Shown piece by piece: positions 1 through 9,700 of a DNA stretch of 64,000 nt. Under the pieces are notes generated by a model. The model saw only the letters and a list, made by a program, of their open reading frames with translations, searched no databases and was not told the origin of the DNA. The position numbers were made by a program, and so were the translations under genes. The stretch is taken from positions 999,501 to 1,063,500 of the forward strand of contig NZ_CP050301.1 in NCBI RefSeq assembly GCF_014189505.1, given 5' to 3'. Each line of letters starts with the position of its first letter. Positions within the stretch are counted from its first letter, which is position 1. The stretch comes from Phyllobacterium sp. 628. Lineage in GTDB: Bacteria > Pseudomonadota > Alphaproteobacteria > Rhizobiales > Rhizobiaceae.

Positions 1-50
1 GCGGTGGCGGCGATTGAAAGGCGGCGTTCCATGCGTGAATTGATGATCAT
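1..50 (-). CDS. Start of an unidentified leftward gene (truncated by window edge)
   Basis: Reading leftward, an ATG at position 50 follows a GGGGAA-like ribosome site about five bases upstream and opens a frame that runs off the window. Only about 16 residues are visible (MIINSRMERRLSIAAT), too few to name a family. It starts 17 bases after the stop of the Cys-rich protein at 68-574 and on the same strand, so the two are probably co-transcribed. Confidence 0.5.
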   Translation of the reverse strand, partial: MIINSRMERRLSIAAT

Positions 51-67
51 TGGTTTTCCCCTTCGTC

Positions 68-574
68 CTAATGGTATTTCGCCCGCAACGGGCGAGAAAT
101 AATGTCGTCGATTGCAAATTTAGGGATCGGCAAAAGCACCTGATCCAGCTCCACCAGCGTTTCGGCAAAACCGATGGCTGCGTTCTCGACTTCCTCCTGT
201 CGCGATGGACATGCCATGGCATTGAGGCAGGTTCGTGCTGCAAGCATGTCGCAATTTTGAAGCCCGGCAATCAGGCCTAAAGTCAGGCATTCTTCCCGGC
301 ATACATGGTGTGAACCGAACGGAAATGTCTTCAGGGGGCAGAGGGCGCAATGACGCAGCGTGCGGATGAAGAACGAGAGCTCGGAGAGTGCCCGGTTGCC
401 TTCACGGGAGCCGAGAATTTCGCTGTAAAGCCCAAATGCCATTTCCCAGGCAATCACCGAGCCGGTTTCGAAGCCCGCCGTCCAGCGGCGATAGCCTTCG
501 AGCACCAGCTTTTCCGGCGTGCGGTCGAAATAACAGCCGGCGCCATGACCGGTTTCAGATGTGCGCGGATACAT
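68..574 (-). CDS. Hypothetical Cys-rich cytoplasmic protein
   Basis: A 168-residue protein when started at the ATG at 574, which has GGGAG just upstream; a GTG at 580 would add two residues. There is no signal peptide or membrane segment. The middle holds a run of cysteines (CALCPLK, then CREEC, NCD, TCLNAMAC) with CxxC and CxxxC spacings, which suggests metal or Fe-S binding, although no named motif is complete. I do not recognise the family. It is the second frame of a leftward group (555-737, this gene, then 1-50). The group ends next to hutC, but nothing ties it to histidine metabolism. Confidence 0.6.
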   Translation of the reverse strand: MYPRTSETGHGAGCYFDRTPEKLVLEGYRRWTAGFETGSVIAWEMAFGLYSEILGSREGNRALSELSFFIRTLRHCALCPLKTFPFGSHHVCREECLTLGLIAGLQNCDMLAARTCLNAMACPSRQEEVENAAIGFAETLVELDQVLLPIPKFAIDDIISRPLRAKYH

Positions 575-737
575 GCCCACTCCCGTCCTGCTCGGTATTG
601 CGGATCAGGGCGGAAAATCCGTTGCGGCATGTGCGGACAACGGGCCGTGTCAGCCTGTTGAGGCCATCAGCGGAATATGGAAGCTGCGGATGCAGCATGG
701 AGACCACGCGCAGGCGTGGCAGAAAAAGACCTATCAT
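555..737 (-). CDS. Small hypothetical protein, or the N-terminal part of the 68-574 protein
   Basis: This is a 60-residue frame starting MIGLFLPRLR. Its ATG at 737 has a perfect GGAGG ribosome site five bases upstream, so translation very likely starts here. I do not recognise the protein. It overlaps the next gene by 20 bases in another frame. Deleting one G in the GGG near 583 would join the two frames into one protein of about 228 residues, reading through NTEQDG into the MYPRTSE start. The strong ribosome site here and the weaker one at the internal start make a single gene with an indel a serious alternative to two overlapping genes. Confidence 0.5.
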   Translation of the reverse strand: MIGLFLPRLRVVSMLHPQLPYSADGLNRLTRPVVRTCRNGFSALIRNTEQDGSGHVSAHI

Positions 738-995
738 AGGGTCCTCCAATCGAACGGGTTCAAGGCCCAGACATCAAAGGTATGCACTCTTGTGCTCGTG
801 CATAAAGGCAATGGTTCAATTCAAAGTCAAATGGTAATTTTCGAAAACATTGAAAAATATCAATATGTTAGAATAATTCTAAGAAATCATGAGTTTTTTA
901 GTATACAAATGTTCTGGCAAGCTGACAAATTATCGCACCCGAGCAGCGCGTGAAGCCGTTTGAGCGGGCTGCCTGTGGCAAATTCGAAGACGATT

Positions 996-1697
996 CTAGA
1001 GCTGTGTGACCATGCGGTGCGATGAAGGATGGATCATCCGCACGAAGGTGATGGGTTTTTGTGGCACGAATGTCACGCGCTCGATAATGAACACTGCGTC
1101 CTTTTCGGCAACGCCAAGAATCTCCGCTTCATGAGTGCCCGCTACACCGGCGTGAAAGACAATCTCCGCCTGCGAGAAAGGCGAGTGCGTCACCAGCCAT
1201 TCATTGGGGCTGATCGTCTCGAAAGTCTCATTGCGGATGGAGGGGACCGCATCCAGATTGATCCAGCGATCTTCGTATTGATAGGGCTTGCCATTGGAGA
1301 GATGCACGCATTGCACATGCAGCATTTCCTTGCCCTTGCTGAGGCCCATGCGTTGTGCAACCGAGGTGGGCGCTTTTTCCACGCGGTTAGACAGCAGGCG
1401 GAACTGGTAAGCACCGCCTTTGGTCTCAATTTCCTGCCGGACGATGGGAATGACAAAACGCGCCTCGCGCATAGGGTGCAGTGCAACCCGTGTTCCGGCC
1501 TTGCGCTTGCGCACCAGAACGCCGCCGCGCGCCAATTCCTGCAGGGCGCGATTGACAGTAGCGCGGGCGCAGCCGAACTCGATGGACAATACTTCCTCGC
1601 CGGGGATCAACGCGCCGGGCGCCCAGACCCGCTCGGCGATGCGCCGGGCCATTTCAGCCTTGATGGCATGGAAGGATTTTCGCGCTGTTGCCGTCAC
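996..1697 (-). CDS. hutC: Histidine utilization repressor HutC (GntR family)
   Basis: A 233-residue GntR-family regulator: an N-terminal winged helix-turn-helix (about residues 10-75, with EFGCARATVNRALQEL as the recognition region) followed by a UTRA effector domain (about 90-230). HutC proteins repress hut operons and are released by urocanate. The gene starts with GTG, and that GTGA overlaps the hutF stop by four bases, so the two are translationally coupled. The likely operator is the 14-bp palindrome at 3297-3310 in front of hutI. HutC would therefore control the rightward arm and perhaps its own arm. The family assignment is firm; the operator assignment is inferred from position and symmetry. 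Confidence 0.93.
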   Translation of the reverse strand: MTATARKSFHAIKAEMARRIAERVWAPGALIPGEEVLSIEFGCARATVNRALQELARGGVLVRKRKAGTRVALHPMREARFVIPIVRQEIETKGGAYQFRLLSNRVEKAPTSVAQRMGLSKGKEMLHVQCVHLSNGKPYQYEDRWINLDAVPSIRNETFETISPNEWLVTHSPFSQAEIVFHAGVAGTHEAEILGVAEKDAVFIIERVTFVPQKPITFVRMIHPSSHRMVTQL

Positions 1698-3076
1698 ACC
1701 CGCTCCAGAATTGACGCAAGCCGCGCCTTGTAGGTTGCAAAAATGGCGTCCCGTGCATGATGCCGCCCGCTATGCACCACATGCCGGCCAGCTGACCACA
1801 CGTCAGTCACTGCATGTCTGTCGCCTGCAAAAATCCAGCCGTCAAGCAACCGGTCACCCGCAAGCCCGAGGATGGATGCGTCGTCCGCGTCGAGCGCCAC
1901 CATATCAGCCCATTTTCCGGTGACGAGACTGCCTGCATTGCGGCCAAGTGCCTGCATTCCGCCCGCAAGCGCCGTGTCATAGAGTGTTCGCCCGTTGGAT
2001 TTGCTATCGACGGAAAGCGTGACGCGCGAAACATCACGCAGCCGCTGACTGTATTCAAGCTGGCGCAGTTCTTCCGAGGGTGAAATGCGGATATTGGAAT
2101 CGGATCCGGTACCAAACCGGCCGCCCGCGCCGAGATAGCGCACGCCGTCAAAAATACCGTCGCCAAGGCTGGCTTCGGTCAGCGGGCAAAGCCCCACGAC
2201 GGCGCGGCTCGCCGCAACACGCAATGTTTCTTCTGGTGTCATATGAGTGGAATGGATCAGGACCCAGCGTTCATTGACGGGAAGATGATCCAGCAGCCAG
2301 CTCATCGAGCGCTGGCCGTAAGCGGCCTGCACCTCTTCCAGTTCCGGCAATTGCTCGGCAATGTGGATATGGAAGGGCATGGTGGGGAAACGCCGCTCGA
2401 GTTCCAGCAGATCTCGCTCGTTGACGGCGCGGATCGAGTGCGGCGCAACGCCAAATCCCGCGTCTGGCCCGGTCGCACGCGCGGCTTTTTCTGCGCCCTC
2501 CGCCAGTCTGCTAAAACGCTCCACATCGTTGCCAAAGCGCAACTGTCCGCCCGCCAGCGCGCGGCCGTCAACACCGCCCTGTGCATAGGCGACCGGAAGC
2601 AGTGTCAGGCCAATGCCGGTGGCTTTGGCAGCCGCCCCGATGCGTTCCGACAATTCCGCCAGACTGGTATAGGGCGTGCCGCCCGGCTGATGGTGGACAT
2701 AGTGAAATTCCGCGACGCTGGAATAGCCGGATTCAAGCATTTCGACGAAGGCAAAGGCAGCGATGGCCTCGATATCGTCAGGATCGAGAATGTCGAGAAA
2801 GCGATACATGATTTCCCGCCACGTCCAGAAACTGTCGCGGCCCGCCGGGCTGCGCGCTTCGGACAGTCCCGCCATGGCGCGTTGAAACGTGTGGCTATGC
2901 AGATTGGCCTGTGCGGGCAGGAGAATAGCGGTACGGTGGCTGTCACCAAGCGCACGGCTTCCTGCTTCTACTGAGATGATTTGTCCTGTTGCATCGATCT
3001 GCACCAGAACATCGCGCTCCCAGCCTTTTTCCGTGAGGGCTGTCAGGGCAAAAACTGATTGGGCAACTGAGTTCAC
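1694..3076 (-). CDS. hutF: Formimidoylglutamate deiminase HutF
   Basis: A 460-residue amidohydrolase converting N-formimidoyl-L-glutamate to N-formyl-L-glutamate and ammonia, the first of the two-step HutF/HutG route. The metal-binding start of the barrel is visible as the motif around HSHTFQRAMAG (near residue 60). Later there is a conserved HIHIAEQ segment and the GTGSDSN segment that carries the metal-binding aspartate. The length fits the family. The start is GTG at 3076, after a GGGGAT ribosome site. It heads a leftward hutF-hutC transcript, divergent from hutI. Its presence with hutG and the absence of a one-step formimidoylglutamase define the five-step pathway. Confidence 0.95.
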   Translation of the reverse strand: MNSVAQSVFALTALTEKGWERDVLVQIDATGQIISVEAGSRALGDSHRTAILLPAQANLHSHTFQRAMAGLSEARSPAGRDSFWTWREIMYRFLDILDPDDIEAIAAFAFVEMLESGYSSVAEFHYVHHQPGGTPYTSLAELSERIGAAAKATGIGLTLLPVAYAQGGVDGRALAGGQLRFGNDVERFSRLAEGAEKAARATGPDAGFGVAPHSIRAVNERDLLELERRFPTMPFHIHIAEQLPELEEVQAAYGQRSMSWLLDHLPVNERWVLIHSTHMTPEETLRVAASRAVVGLCPLTEASLGDGIFDGVRYLGAGGRFGTGSDSNIRISPSEELRQLEYSQRLRDVSRVTLSVDSKSNGRTLYDTALAGGMQALGRNAGSLVTGKWADMVALDADDASILGLAGDRLLDGWIFAGDRHAVTDVWSAGRHVVHSGRHHARDAIFATYKARLASILERV

Positions 3077-3132
3077 GTGTCATCCCCTGCTTGAAATCGT
3101 CATTCTGTTGTTGCTCTGCACGGGCCATTGTG

Positions 3133-3251
3133 CGTGGTTCGACAAGCTCACCATGAGGGATGATGGAGAATTGCAGGGAGCCGTATTCTGCAATGTTCCT
3201 GATCGGCTTTGCAGCCCACGCTTTCCCTCATGGTGAGCTTGTCGAACCACG
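3133..3251. repeat. Intergenic palindromic repeat, copy 1
   Basis: Two perfect 28-bp inverted arms (3133-3160 and 3224-3251), beginning CGTGGTTCGACAAGCTCACC, enclose a 63-bp centre. A second, related element lies at 29297-29482 with nearly the same arms and short shared stretches in its centre (TTGCAGGGA, ATTCTGC, TTGCAGCC). No coding potential is evident. It sits between the divergent hutF and hutI promoters, where it may separate them or end stray transcripts. Similar TTCGACA-x-GCTCACCATGAGG palindromes are familiar as dispersed intergenic repeats in proteobacterial genomes. Confidence 0.85.
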
Positions 3252-3287
3252 TATGAAGTTGGTGCAGCAAACCTATATATCCACTTC

Positions 3288-3310
3288 TTGACATAATATG
3301 TATATACATA
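3288..3310 (+). promoter_or_regulatory. hutI promoter region with putative HutC operator
   Basis: A consensus -35 hexamer TTGACA (3288-3293) is followed by a perfect 14-bp palindrome, TATGTATATACATA (3297-3310), where the spacer and -10 region would be. GntR/HutC-family repressors bind such TGTATATACA-type dyads. A dimer bound here would cover the promoter. The exact -10 hexamer is uncertain because the AT-rich dyad offers several choices. No second copy is seen closer to hutF. Confidence 0.65.
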
Positions 3311-3353
3311 ATAACGTCGTGAGCAAGACCTAATGGGGATGGTATCGGGGCCA

Positions 3354-4547
3354 ATGAGGAAAATTTTATCCGGACTGAGGATTGCCACGCTGGAGGATAC
3401 CGGCGCTGCCTACGGCCTCATTGATGCGGGTGCGATTGGCATTGAAGGGGATCGTATCGCCTGGGTTGGCGAGACCATTCCAGAGGACTGGAATGATGTT
3501 GAAACGCAGGATTTTGGTGGCCGTCTGGCGACGCCTGCGCTGATCGATTGCCACACCCATCTCGTGTTCGGCGGCAATCGCGCGCGCGAGTTCGAAATGC
3601 GCCTCGAAGGCGCCAGCTATGAGGAAATCGCCCGTGCGGGCGGCGGTATCGTCTCGTCGGTGAAGGCCACCAACGGCCTCTCTGAAGATGAACTGGTCGT
3701 ACAAAGCCTGCCGCGGCTCGACACCCTTTTGGCAGAAGGCATTTCCACGGTGGAGATCAAATCCGGTTATGGCCTCAACATTGAAGCCGAACTGAACATG
3801 CTACGCGTAGCACGCCGTCTCGGCACGCTGCGGCCCGTGCGTATCCGCACCAGCTATCTCGCTGCCCATGCAGTGCCGCCGGAATATCGCGGCCGCGCCG
3901 ACGACTATATTGCAGAAATTGTGCTGCCCGGCCTTGAAGCCGCCCATGCGGAAGGTCTTGTCGATGCGGTCGATGGCTTCTGCGAAGGTATTGCATTCTC
4001 GCCAGCCCAGATAGCCCGCGTGTTCGACAAGGCGAAAGCGCTTGGCATCCCGGTCAAGCTGCATGCGGAACAACTGTCCAATCTCGGTGGTGCCAAGCTC
4101 GCCGCTTCCTACGGCGCTCTCTCTGCTGATCACCTGGAATATCTCGATGAGGACGGTGCCAAGGCCATGGCTGCGGCAGGCACGGTTGCAGTGCTTTTGC
4201 CGGGTGCTTTCTATGCCCTGCGTGAAGAACAGGCGCCGCCGGTGAAAGCGCTGCGCGAAGCTGGTGTCCGCATCGCCATCGCCACCGATTGCAATCCCGG
4301 CACTTCGCCGTTGACCTCGCTGCTGCTGACCATGAACATGGCCTGCACGCTGTTTCGCCTGACTGCCGAAGAGGCGCTGGCGGGTGCCACGCGCGAAGCA
4401 GCGCATGCACTCGGCCTGCAAAAAGACATTGGCACCATCGCCCCCGGCAAACGTGCCGAAATTGCCATTTGGAATGCCGCGCAGCCCGCAGAGCTCTGCT
4501 ACCGCATCGGCTTCAATCCCCTCCATCAGCTTATCTTGAAGGCTTGA
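3354..4547 (+). CDS. hutI: Imidazolonepropionase HutI
   Basis: A 397-residue amidohydrolase that opens the ring of 4-imidazolone-5-propanoate to give N-formimidoyl-L-glutamate. The metal motif [19 protein letters not shown] lies near residue 65, and further ligands are in KLHAEQLS and the ATDCNPG region. The frame also has ATGs at 3333 and 3339. I chose 3354 because GGGG lies just upstream and because the earlier starts would leave almost no leader after the promoter at 3288. It is the first gene of hutI-H-G-U-D; hutH starts two bases after its stop. Confidence 0.94.
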   Translation: MRKILSGLRIATLEDTGAAYGLIDAGAIGIEGDRIAWVGETIPEDWNDVETQDFGGRLATPALIDCHTHLVFGGNRAREFEMRLEGASYEEIARAGGGIVSSVKATNGLSEDELVVQSLPRLDTLLAEGISTVEIKSGYGLNIEAELNMLRVARRLGTLRPVRIRTSYLAAHAVPPEYRGRADDYIAEIVLPGLEAAHAEGLVDAVDGFCEGIAFSPAQIARVFDKAKALGIPVKLHAEQLSNLGGAKLAASYGALSADHLEYLDEDGAKAMAAAGTVAVLLPGAFYALREEQAPPVKALREAGVRIAIATDCNPGTSPLTSLLLTMNMACTLFRLTAEEALAGATREAAHALGLQKDIGTIAPGKRAEIAIWNAAQPAELCYRIGFNPLHQLILKA

Positions 4548-4549
4548 CC

Positions 4550-6091
4550 ATGACTGTCGTCCTCCACCCCGGTTCCGTTCCTCTGGCGGAACTCGAAAAA
4601 ATCTACTGGCAGGGAACGCCGGTGCGGCTTGATCCCTCGTTCCATAAGGGCATCAAGGCGGCAGCAAAGCGCATTGCTGAAATCGCCGCGGGTAATGCAC
4701 CGGTCTATGGCATCAATACCGGTTTCGGTAAATTGGCCTCAATCCGCATCGATGCGGCGGATGTCGGCACCCTCCAGCGCAATCTGATCCTGTCGCATTG
4801 CTGCGGTGTAGGTAACGCGCTGCCGGAAAATATTGTTCGTCTGATCATGGCCTTGAAGCTGATTTCGCTCGGCCGGGGCGCATCGGGCGTGCGCCCGGAA
4901 CTGATCAGTCTCATCGAAGCCATGCTGGCCAAGGACGTTATCCCGGTCATTCCGGAAAAAGGTTCGGTCGGAGCATCCGGCGATCTAGCACCGCTGGCCC
5001 ACATGGCTGCAGCGATGATCGGCGAGGGCGATGTGAGCTTCGACGGCCAGCAGATGCATGCCAGCGAAGGCCTTGCCAAGGCTGGTCTCAAGCCTGTTGT
5101 GCTCGCCGCCAAGGAAGGCCTTGCCCTGATCAACGGCACGCAGGTGTCAACGGCACTCGCGCTCGCCGGCTTGTTCCGTGCACACCGCTCGGCGCAATCG
5201 GCGTTGATCACCGGCGCTCTTTCCACCGATGCGGCGATGGGGTCCTCCGCACCGTTCCATCCGGATATTCATACCCTGCGCGGTCATCGTGGTCAGATCG
5301 ATACCGGCGCGGCCTTGCGCGCGCTTCTGGAAAACTCGCCGATCCGCGCAAGCCACATCGAAGGGGATGAGCGCGTTCAGGACCCTTATTGTATCCGCTG
5401 CCAGCCGCAGGTCGATGGTGCCTGTCTTGATCTTCTGCGCATGGCAGCCCGCACGCTGGAAATCGAGGCCAATGCAGTTACCGACAATCCGCTGGTTCTC
5501 AGTGATGGGTCGGTCGTATCAGGCGGCAATTTCCACGCAGAACCTGTGGCATTCGCCGCCGACCAGATCGCGCTTGCCATCTGCGAGATAGGCTCAATCG
5601 CTCAGCGCCGTATCGCGCTGCTGGTTGATCCAGCCCTGAGCTATGGCCTGCCGGCGTTTCTCGCCCGCAAGCCCGGCCTCAATTCCGGTCTGATGATTGC
5701 CGAAGTCACGTCAGCAGCGCTGATGTCGGAAAACAAGCAGATGTCGCATCCGGCGTCAGTCGATTCCACGCCCACATCGGCCAATCAGGAAGATCACGTT
5801 TCCATGGCCTGCCATGGTGCACGCCGCCTCTTGCAGATGACGGACAATCTGTTCTCCATCATCGGCATCGAGGCTTTGACGGCCGCGCAAGGCATCGACC
5901 TGCGCAGCCCGCTGCAGACAAGCCCGGAACTGACCCGCGCCCACGCGGCAATCCGTTCCGTTGTGCCGACACTTGATGAAGACCGCTATATGGCACCGGA
6001 CCTCAAGGCGGTCTCCGACCTTGTCGGCTCTGGCGCTCTCAATGCCGCCATTTCCGCAGGCATATTGCCAGCACTGGATACCGGCCTATGA
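4550..6091 (+). CDS. hutH: Histidine ammonia-lyase HutH
   Basis: A 513-residue enzyme converting L-histidine to trans-urocanate plus ammonia, the entry step of the pathway. The self-cyclising ASG triad that forms the MIO electrophile is in [12 protein letters not shown] (about residue 145). The YGINTGFG segment near residue 55 and the Gln/Tyr-rich active-site segments are also present. The frame extends upstream inside hutI, but ATG 4550, two bases after the hutI stop, gives the family's normal length and N-terminus. It overlaps hutG by four bases (ATGA). Confidence 0.96.
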   Translation: MTVVLHPGSVPLAELEKIYWQGTPVRLDPSFHKGIKAAAKRIAEIAAGNAPVYGINTGFGKLASIRIDAADVGTLQRNLILSHCCGVGNALPENIVRLIMALKLISLGRGASGVRPELISLIEAMLAKDVIPVIPEKGSVGASGDLAPLAHMAAAMIGEGDVSFDGQQMHASEGLAKAGLKPVVLAAKEGLALINGTQVSTALALAGLFRAHRSAQSALITGALSTDAAMGSSAPFHPDIHTLRGHRGQIDTGAALRALLENSPIRASHIEGDERVQDPYCIRCQPQVDGACLDLLRMAARTLEIEANAVTDNPLVLSDGSVVSGGNFHAEPVAFAADQIALAICEIGSIAQRRIALLVDPALSYGLPAFLARKPGLNSGLMIAEVTSAALMSENKQMSHPASVDSTPTSANQEDHVSMACHGARRLLQMTDNLFSIIGIEALTAAQGIDLRSPLQTSPELTRAHAAIRSVVPTLDEDRYMAPDLKAVSDLVGSGALNAAISAGILPALDTGL

Positions 6092-6891
6092 ATGTTGTCG
6101 ATGTCAAACAGGGATCTTCCCCGATCATTCTCGGTCTGCCGCACACGGGCACCGAAGTTCCCAAGGATATCTGGGACCGGCTCAATGAAAACGGTCAGCT
6201 GCTGGCCGATACGGACTGGCACATTCACACACTGTACGACGGTCTGCTTGAAGGCGCGACGACGGTTCGCGCCACCTTTCATCGCTATGTCATCGACGCC
6301 AACCGCGATCCGGCGGGTGTCAGCCTTTATCCCGGCCAGAACACCACGGGCCTGATCCCCGAAACGGATTTCGACGGTCATACGATCTGGCGCAATGGCG
6401 AAAAGCCGGCTGCTGCTGATATCCAGATGCGGTTGGAGCAGTTTCACACGCCCTATCACGAAGCACTGGCCGCCGAGATCAAGCGCGTTCAGGACATTCA
6501 CGGCCTCGCCATTCTCTATGACTGCCATTCTATCCGCTCGCACATTCCCTTCCTGTTTCAGGGCAAGTTGCCGGATTTCAACATCGGCACCAATCAGGGC
6601 ACCAGCTGTGCACCGGAAATCGCCGCTGCCACTGGCCGGTTTGCCTTTGCCGCTACCGGCTATGACGGTGTGATGAATGGCCGCTTTAAGGGCGGCTGGA
6701 CCACACGTCACTATGGCAAGCCGGAAAAGGGTGTTCATGCGATCCAGATGGAACTGGCGCAATCCACCCATTTGCAGACCGAAGCGCCGCCCTTTGCCTA
6801 TGACGAGGAAAAGGCTGAACGCCTGCGCAAGCATCTCAAGGACATTCTCGAAAATCTCGAACAAACCGCTTTCAAGCTGGGGAGCTTATGA
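6088..6891 (+). CDS. hutG: N-formylglutamate deformylase HutG
   Basis: A 267-residue N-formylglutamate amidohydrolase (FGase family) releasing formate and L-glutamate, the last step of this route. The family's [10 protein letters not shown] start (metal-binding His), the YDCHSIRSH motif (about residue 145) and a GxTTRHYG segment are visible. It overlaps both neighbours by four bases (hutH stop and hutU start), which shows tight translational coupling. It pairs with HutF, encoded on the opposite arm. Confidence 0.94.
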   Translation: MNVVDVKQGSSPIILGLPHTGTEVPKDIWDRLNENGQLLADTDWHIHTLYDGLLEGATTVRATFHRYVIDANRDPAGVSLYPGQNTTGLIPETDFDGHTIWRNGEKPAAADIQMRLEQFHTPYHEALAAEIKRVQDIHGLAILYDCHSIRSHIPFLFQGKLPDFNIGTNQGTSCAPEIAAATGRFAFAATGYDGVMNGRFKGGWTTRHYGKPEKGVHAIQMELAQSTHLQTEAPPFAYDEEKAERLRKHLKDILENLEQTAFKLGSL

Positions 6892-8561
6892 TGAACAATC
6901 CACGCCACAATATCCGTGAAATCCGCAGCCCCCGCGGCCCGGAGCTCAACACCAAATCCTGGATGACTGAAGCGCCGCTGCGCATGCTAATGAACAATCT
7001 CGATCCGGATGTGGCCGAAAACCCGAATGAGCTCGTGGTCTATGGCGGTATTGGCCGTGCCACCCGCACATGGGATGATTTCGACAAAATCGTTGCGACG
7101 CTGAAAACGCTGAACGAAGACGAAACGCTGCTGGTTCAGTCCGGCAAGCCGGTAGGTGTGTTCCGCACCCATGCAGACGCACCGCGTGTGCTTATCGCCA
7201 ATTCCAATCTCGTTCCGCATTGGGCCACATGGGACCATTTCAACGAACTGGATAAGAAGGGTCTGGCCATGTATGGCCAGATGACCGCCGGTTCGTGGAT
7301 CTATATCGGCACGCAGGGCATCGTGCAGGGCACCTACGAAACCTTTGTTGAGGCGGGCCGTCAGCACTATGGCGGCAATCTCAAAGGCAAATGGATTCTC
7401 ACCGGTGGCCTCGGCGGTATGGGCGGCGCACAGCCGCTGGCCGCTGTCATGGCAGGCGCCTGCTGCCTCGCGATTGAATGCAATCCGGACTCGATCGATT
7501 TCCGCCTGCGCACCCGCTATGTCGATGCCAAGGCCGAAACACTCGACGAAGCGCTCGAAATGATTGACCGCTGGACCAAGGCCGGTGAAGCCAAATCTGT
7601 TGGCCTGCTTGGCAATGCGGCAGAAATTCTGCCCGAAATGGTCCGTCGCGGCATTCGCCCTGATATCGTTACCGATCAGACATCGGCCCACGATCCGATC
7701 AATGGCTATCTGCCCAAGGGCTGGACCATGGCCGAATGGAAGGCCAAGCGCGAGAGCGATCCCAAAGCCGTCGAGAAAGCGGCCCGCGCTTCCATGCGCG
7801 AGCACGTCGAAGCGATGATTGCTTTCTGGGAAGCCGGCATTCCGACTCTCGACTATGGCAATAATATCCGTCAGGTCGCCAAGGATGAAGGGCTGGAAAA
7901 CGCCTTTGCGTTCCCCGGTTTCGTGCCTGCCTATATCCGCCCGCTCTTTTGTCGTGGCATTGGCCCGTTCCGCTGGGCGGCTTTGTCTGGCGATCCGGAG
8001 GACATCTACAAGACCGATGCCAAGGTAAAGGAACTCACCCCCGGTAATACCCATCTGCATCATTGGCTCGACATGGCGCGCGATCGTATTGCGTTTCAGG
8101 GTCTGCCAGCGCGCATCTGCTGGGTGGGACTGGGTGATCGCCACCGTCTCGGTCTTGCCTTCAACGAAATGGTCCGCAATGGCGAACTCAAGGCACCCGT
8201 TGTGATCGGCCGCGATCATCTGGATTCGGGCTCCGTTGCTTCGCCAAACCGTGAGACAGAATCTATGAAAGACGGTTCGGATGCCGTTTCCGACTGGCCG
8301 CTGCTGAATGCTCTGCTCAACACGGCGTCGGGAGCCACATGGGTTTCACTGCATCATGGCGGCGGTGTCGGCATGGGCTTCTCGCAGCATGCGGGCATGG
8401 TCATCTGCGCTGACGGCACGGACGATGCCAAGCGCCGCATCGAGCGCGTGCTGTGGAATGATCCGGCTACCGGCGTTATGCGCCATGCGGATGCGGGTTA
8501 TGAAATCGCCATCGATTGCGCCAGGGAGAAGGGTCTCAACCTGCCGGGCATTCTCGGCTGA
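6888..8561 (+). CDS. hutU: Urocanate hydratase HutU
   Basis: A 557-residue NAD-dependent enzyme converting urocanate to 4-imidazolone-5-propanoate. The NAD-binding region [15 protein letters not shown] (about residue 170) and the segment [20 protein letters not shown] around the conserved catalytic cysteine (about residue 410) are clear. A GGGGAG ribosome site precedes two adjacent ATGs (6888 and 6891); either could be used. Its stop overlaps the hutD start by one base (TGATG). The order I-H-G-U is unusual but keeps all enzymes in one transcript. Confidence 0.96.
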   Translation: MMNNPRHNIREIRSPRGPELNTKSWMTEAPLRMLMNNLDPDVAENPNELVVYGGIGRATRTWDDFDKIVATLKTLNEDETLLVQSGKPVGVFRTHADAPRVLIANSNLVPHWATWDHFNELDKKGLAMYGQMTAGSWIYIGTQGIVQGTYETFVEAGRQHYGGNLKGKWILTGGLGGMGGAQPLAAVMAGACCLAIECNPDSIDFRLRTRYVDAKAETLDEALEMIDRWTKAGEAKSVGLLGNAAEILPEMVRRGIRPDIVTDQTSAHDPINGYLPKGWTMAEWKAKRESDPKAVEKAARASMREHVEAMIAFWEAGIPTLDYGNNIRQVAKDEGLENAFAFPGFVPAYIRPLFCRGIGPFRWAALSGDPEDIYKTDAKVKELTPGNTHLHHWLDMARDRIAFQGLPARICWVGLGDRHRLGLAFNEMVRNGELKAPVVIGRDHLDSGSVASPNRETESMKDGSDAVSDWPLLNALLNTASGATWVSLHHGGGVGMGFSQHAGMVICADGTDDAKRRIERVLWNDPATGVMRHADAGYEIAIDCAREKGLNLPGILG

Positions 8562-9112
8562 TGCGCATCCTGCGTGCCACTGATCATCGCCAGATGCCGT
8601 GGAAGAATGGCAAGGGTGTCACCACCGAGATTGCCATTTTTCCCGGTGATGCGTCTGTCGATAATTTCGACTGGCGCATCAGTATGGCCAAGGTTCCGGC
8701 ATCAGGACCGTTCTCGGCCTTTGCCGGTGTTGACCGGGTGCTGGCCGTGCTGGAAGGTGAGATGGTTCTGACCGTTGAGGGCAAGCCGCCTGCAACGATG
8801 GATGCATCCTCCGCTGCAATGGCCTTTCCCGGTGATGCCGCCACAAGCGCCGTTGTCTTGCATGAAGTGATGGACCTCAACGTCATGGTGCGCCGGGGGA
8901 AATTTTCAGCCCAGTCGACCAGACTGGTCAATGCAGAAATATTCGGGAAAGCCGACGAAACATTTGTGCTTCTGCGCAGCGATGCGGAGCTCGTTTCCGG
9001 CGAAACGCTCGGGCTGGGCGATGTGCTGCATATCCAGAAATCAGAAACTGTTGCCTTCACGCGTATTCCGTCTGATGCGTGGCTGGTCGAGATCACATCA
9101 CTGGCCGAATAG
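8561..9112 (+). CDS. hutD: HutD family protein
   Basis: A 183-residue cupin-fold protein of the HutD/Ves family, with the typical start ATDHRQMPWKNGKGVTTEI and the DFDWRIS-like segment NFDWRISMA near residue 45. HutD is thought to limit hut operon output under high urocanate, possibly by binding it, and is not an enzyme of the pathway. The start at 8561 shares one base with the hutU stop; an upstream extension of the frame lies inside hutU and is not needed. It is the last gene of the rightward hut transcript. Confidence 0.9.
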   Translation: MRILRATDHRQMPWKNGKGVTTEIAIFPGDASVDNFDWRISMAKVPASGPFSAFAGVDRVLAVLEGEMVLTVEGKPPATMDASSAAMAFPGDAATSAVVLHEVMDLNVMVRRGKFSAQSTRLVNAEIFGKADETFVLLRSDAELVSGETLGLGDVLHIQKSETVAFTRIPSDAWLVEITSLAE

Positions 9113-9201
9113 GCCCGTCCGCCGGATTTGTCGCTTTGCCGCATAGATTTCGCCCGCAAGCTGCGCTATCTGGTTAGCCGGAACCGCAAAACGGGGATGT
9201 G

Positions 9202-9585
9202 ATGCGTAAATTTGGGTACGATTGGCAACTGGCTGTGCGCACGCTGTGCGCGCTGGCGCTTGTCTTCGTCGCTTTCGCGCATCAGCCAGTCGCGGCTTCC
9301 GCGAACGATCGGATCGATCTTGCCGCCTATACGCTTCCTGATGGTACCGTTCCTGTGCTCTGCCTTCCCGGTAGCGGCGATCAGGACCCGCACAAGAGCG
9401 CATGGCATGGCACCGGCTGCGAAGCCTGCCGTATTTCCGCGTCGTTTATCCTGCCTGTCCCGCCGCAGACGGCTGGCCAAAAGGTTGAACCGGCAACATC
9501 GCTTGCCATCAAGCGTGAAGCTGTTCTGATTGCCCGCAGCCTTTACCCTCCGGCAGCCCCGCCTCAGGCACCCCCTCTCGTCTAA
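9202..9585 (+). CDS. Small exported DUF2946-like protein of the copper operon
   Basis: A 127-residue protein with an N-terminal hydrophobic signal or anchor (about residues 10-32, ending PVAASA), a middle rich in Cys and His (CLPG, then HKSAWHGTGCEAC near residue 75), and a Pro-rich C-terminus. This layout matches DUF2946-type proteins found beside copper genes; the Cys/His cluster could bind metal. A GTG at 9199 directly precedes the ATG at 9202, and GGGG sits five bases upstream of the latter. It is followed after 115 bases by the PepSY, PCuAC and Sco genes, which supports a copper-handling role. The family call is by resemblance only. Confidence 0.65.
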   Translation: MRKFGYDWQLAVRTLCALALVFVAFAHQPVAASANDRIDLAAYTLPDGTVPVLCLPGSGDQDPHKSAWHGTGCEACRISASFILPVPPQTAGQKVEPATSLAIKREAVLIARSLYPPAAPPQAPPLV

Positions 9586-9700
9586 AGCACATCCTTTCGA
9601 ATGCTGGTCTTTCACCGGCCGGAAGGACTGCGCCATGTGCGGCGCGCGCCATTGGCTTTCACAGGCCAATTTCTGTTGCTGTCAGACGATTGGAACACGC

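Noticed and set aside
1029..1733. Long plus-strand open frame of 234 codons
   Set aside because: It lies wholly over hutC and the end of hutF, lacks family features, and is the antisense shadow of GC-rich coding sequence.
6987..8219. 410-codon minus-strand frame inside hutU
   Set aside because: Antisense to an unmistakable urocanate hydratase; composition is of a mirror frame and it has no ribosome site or known motif.
9586..9700. Possible regulatory RNA or small gene between the DUF2946-like and PepSY genes
   Set aside because: Small GC-rich hairpins are present, but nothing resembles a known element and the open frame through it has no start signal.
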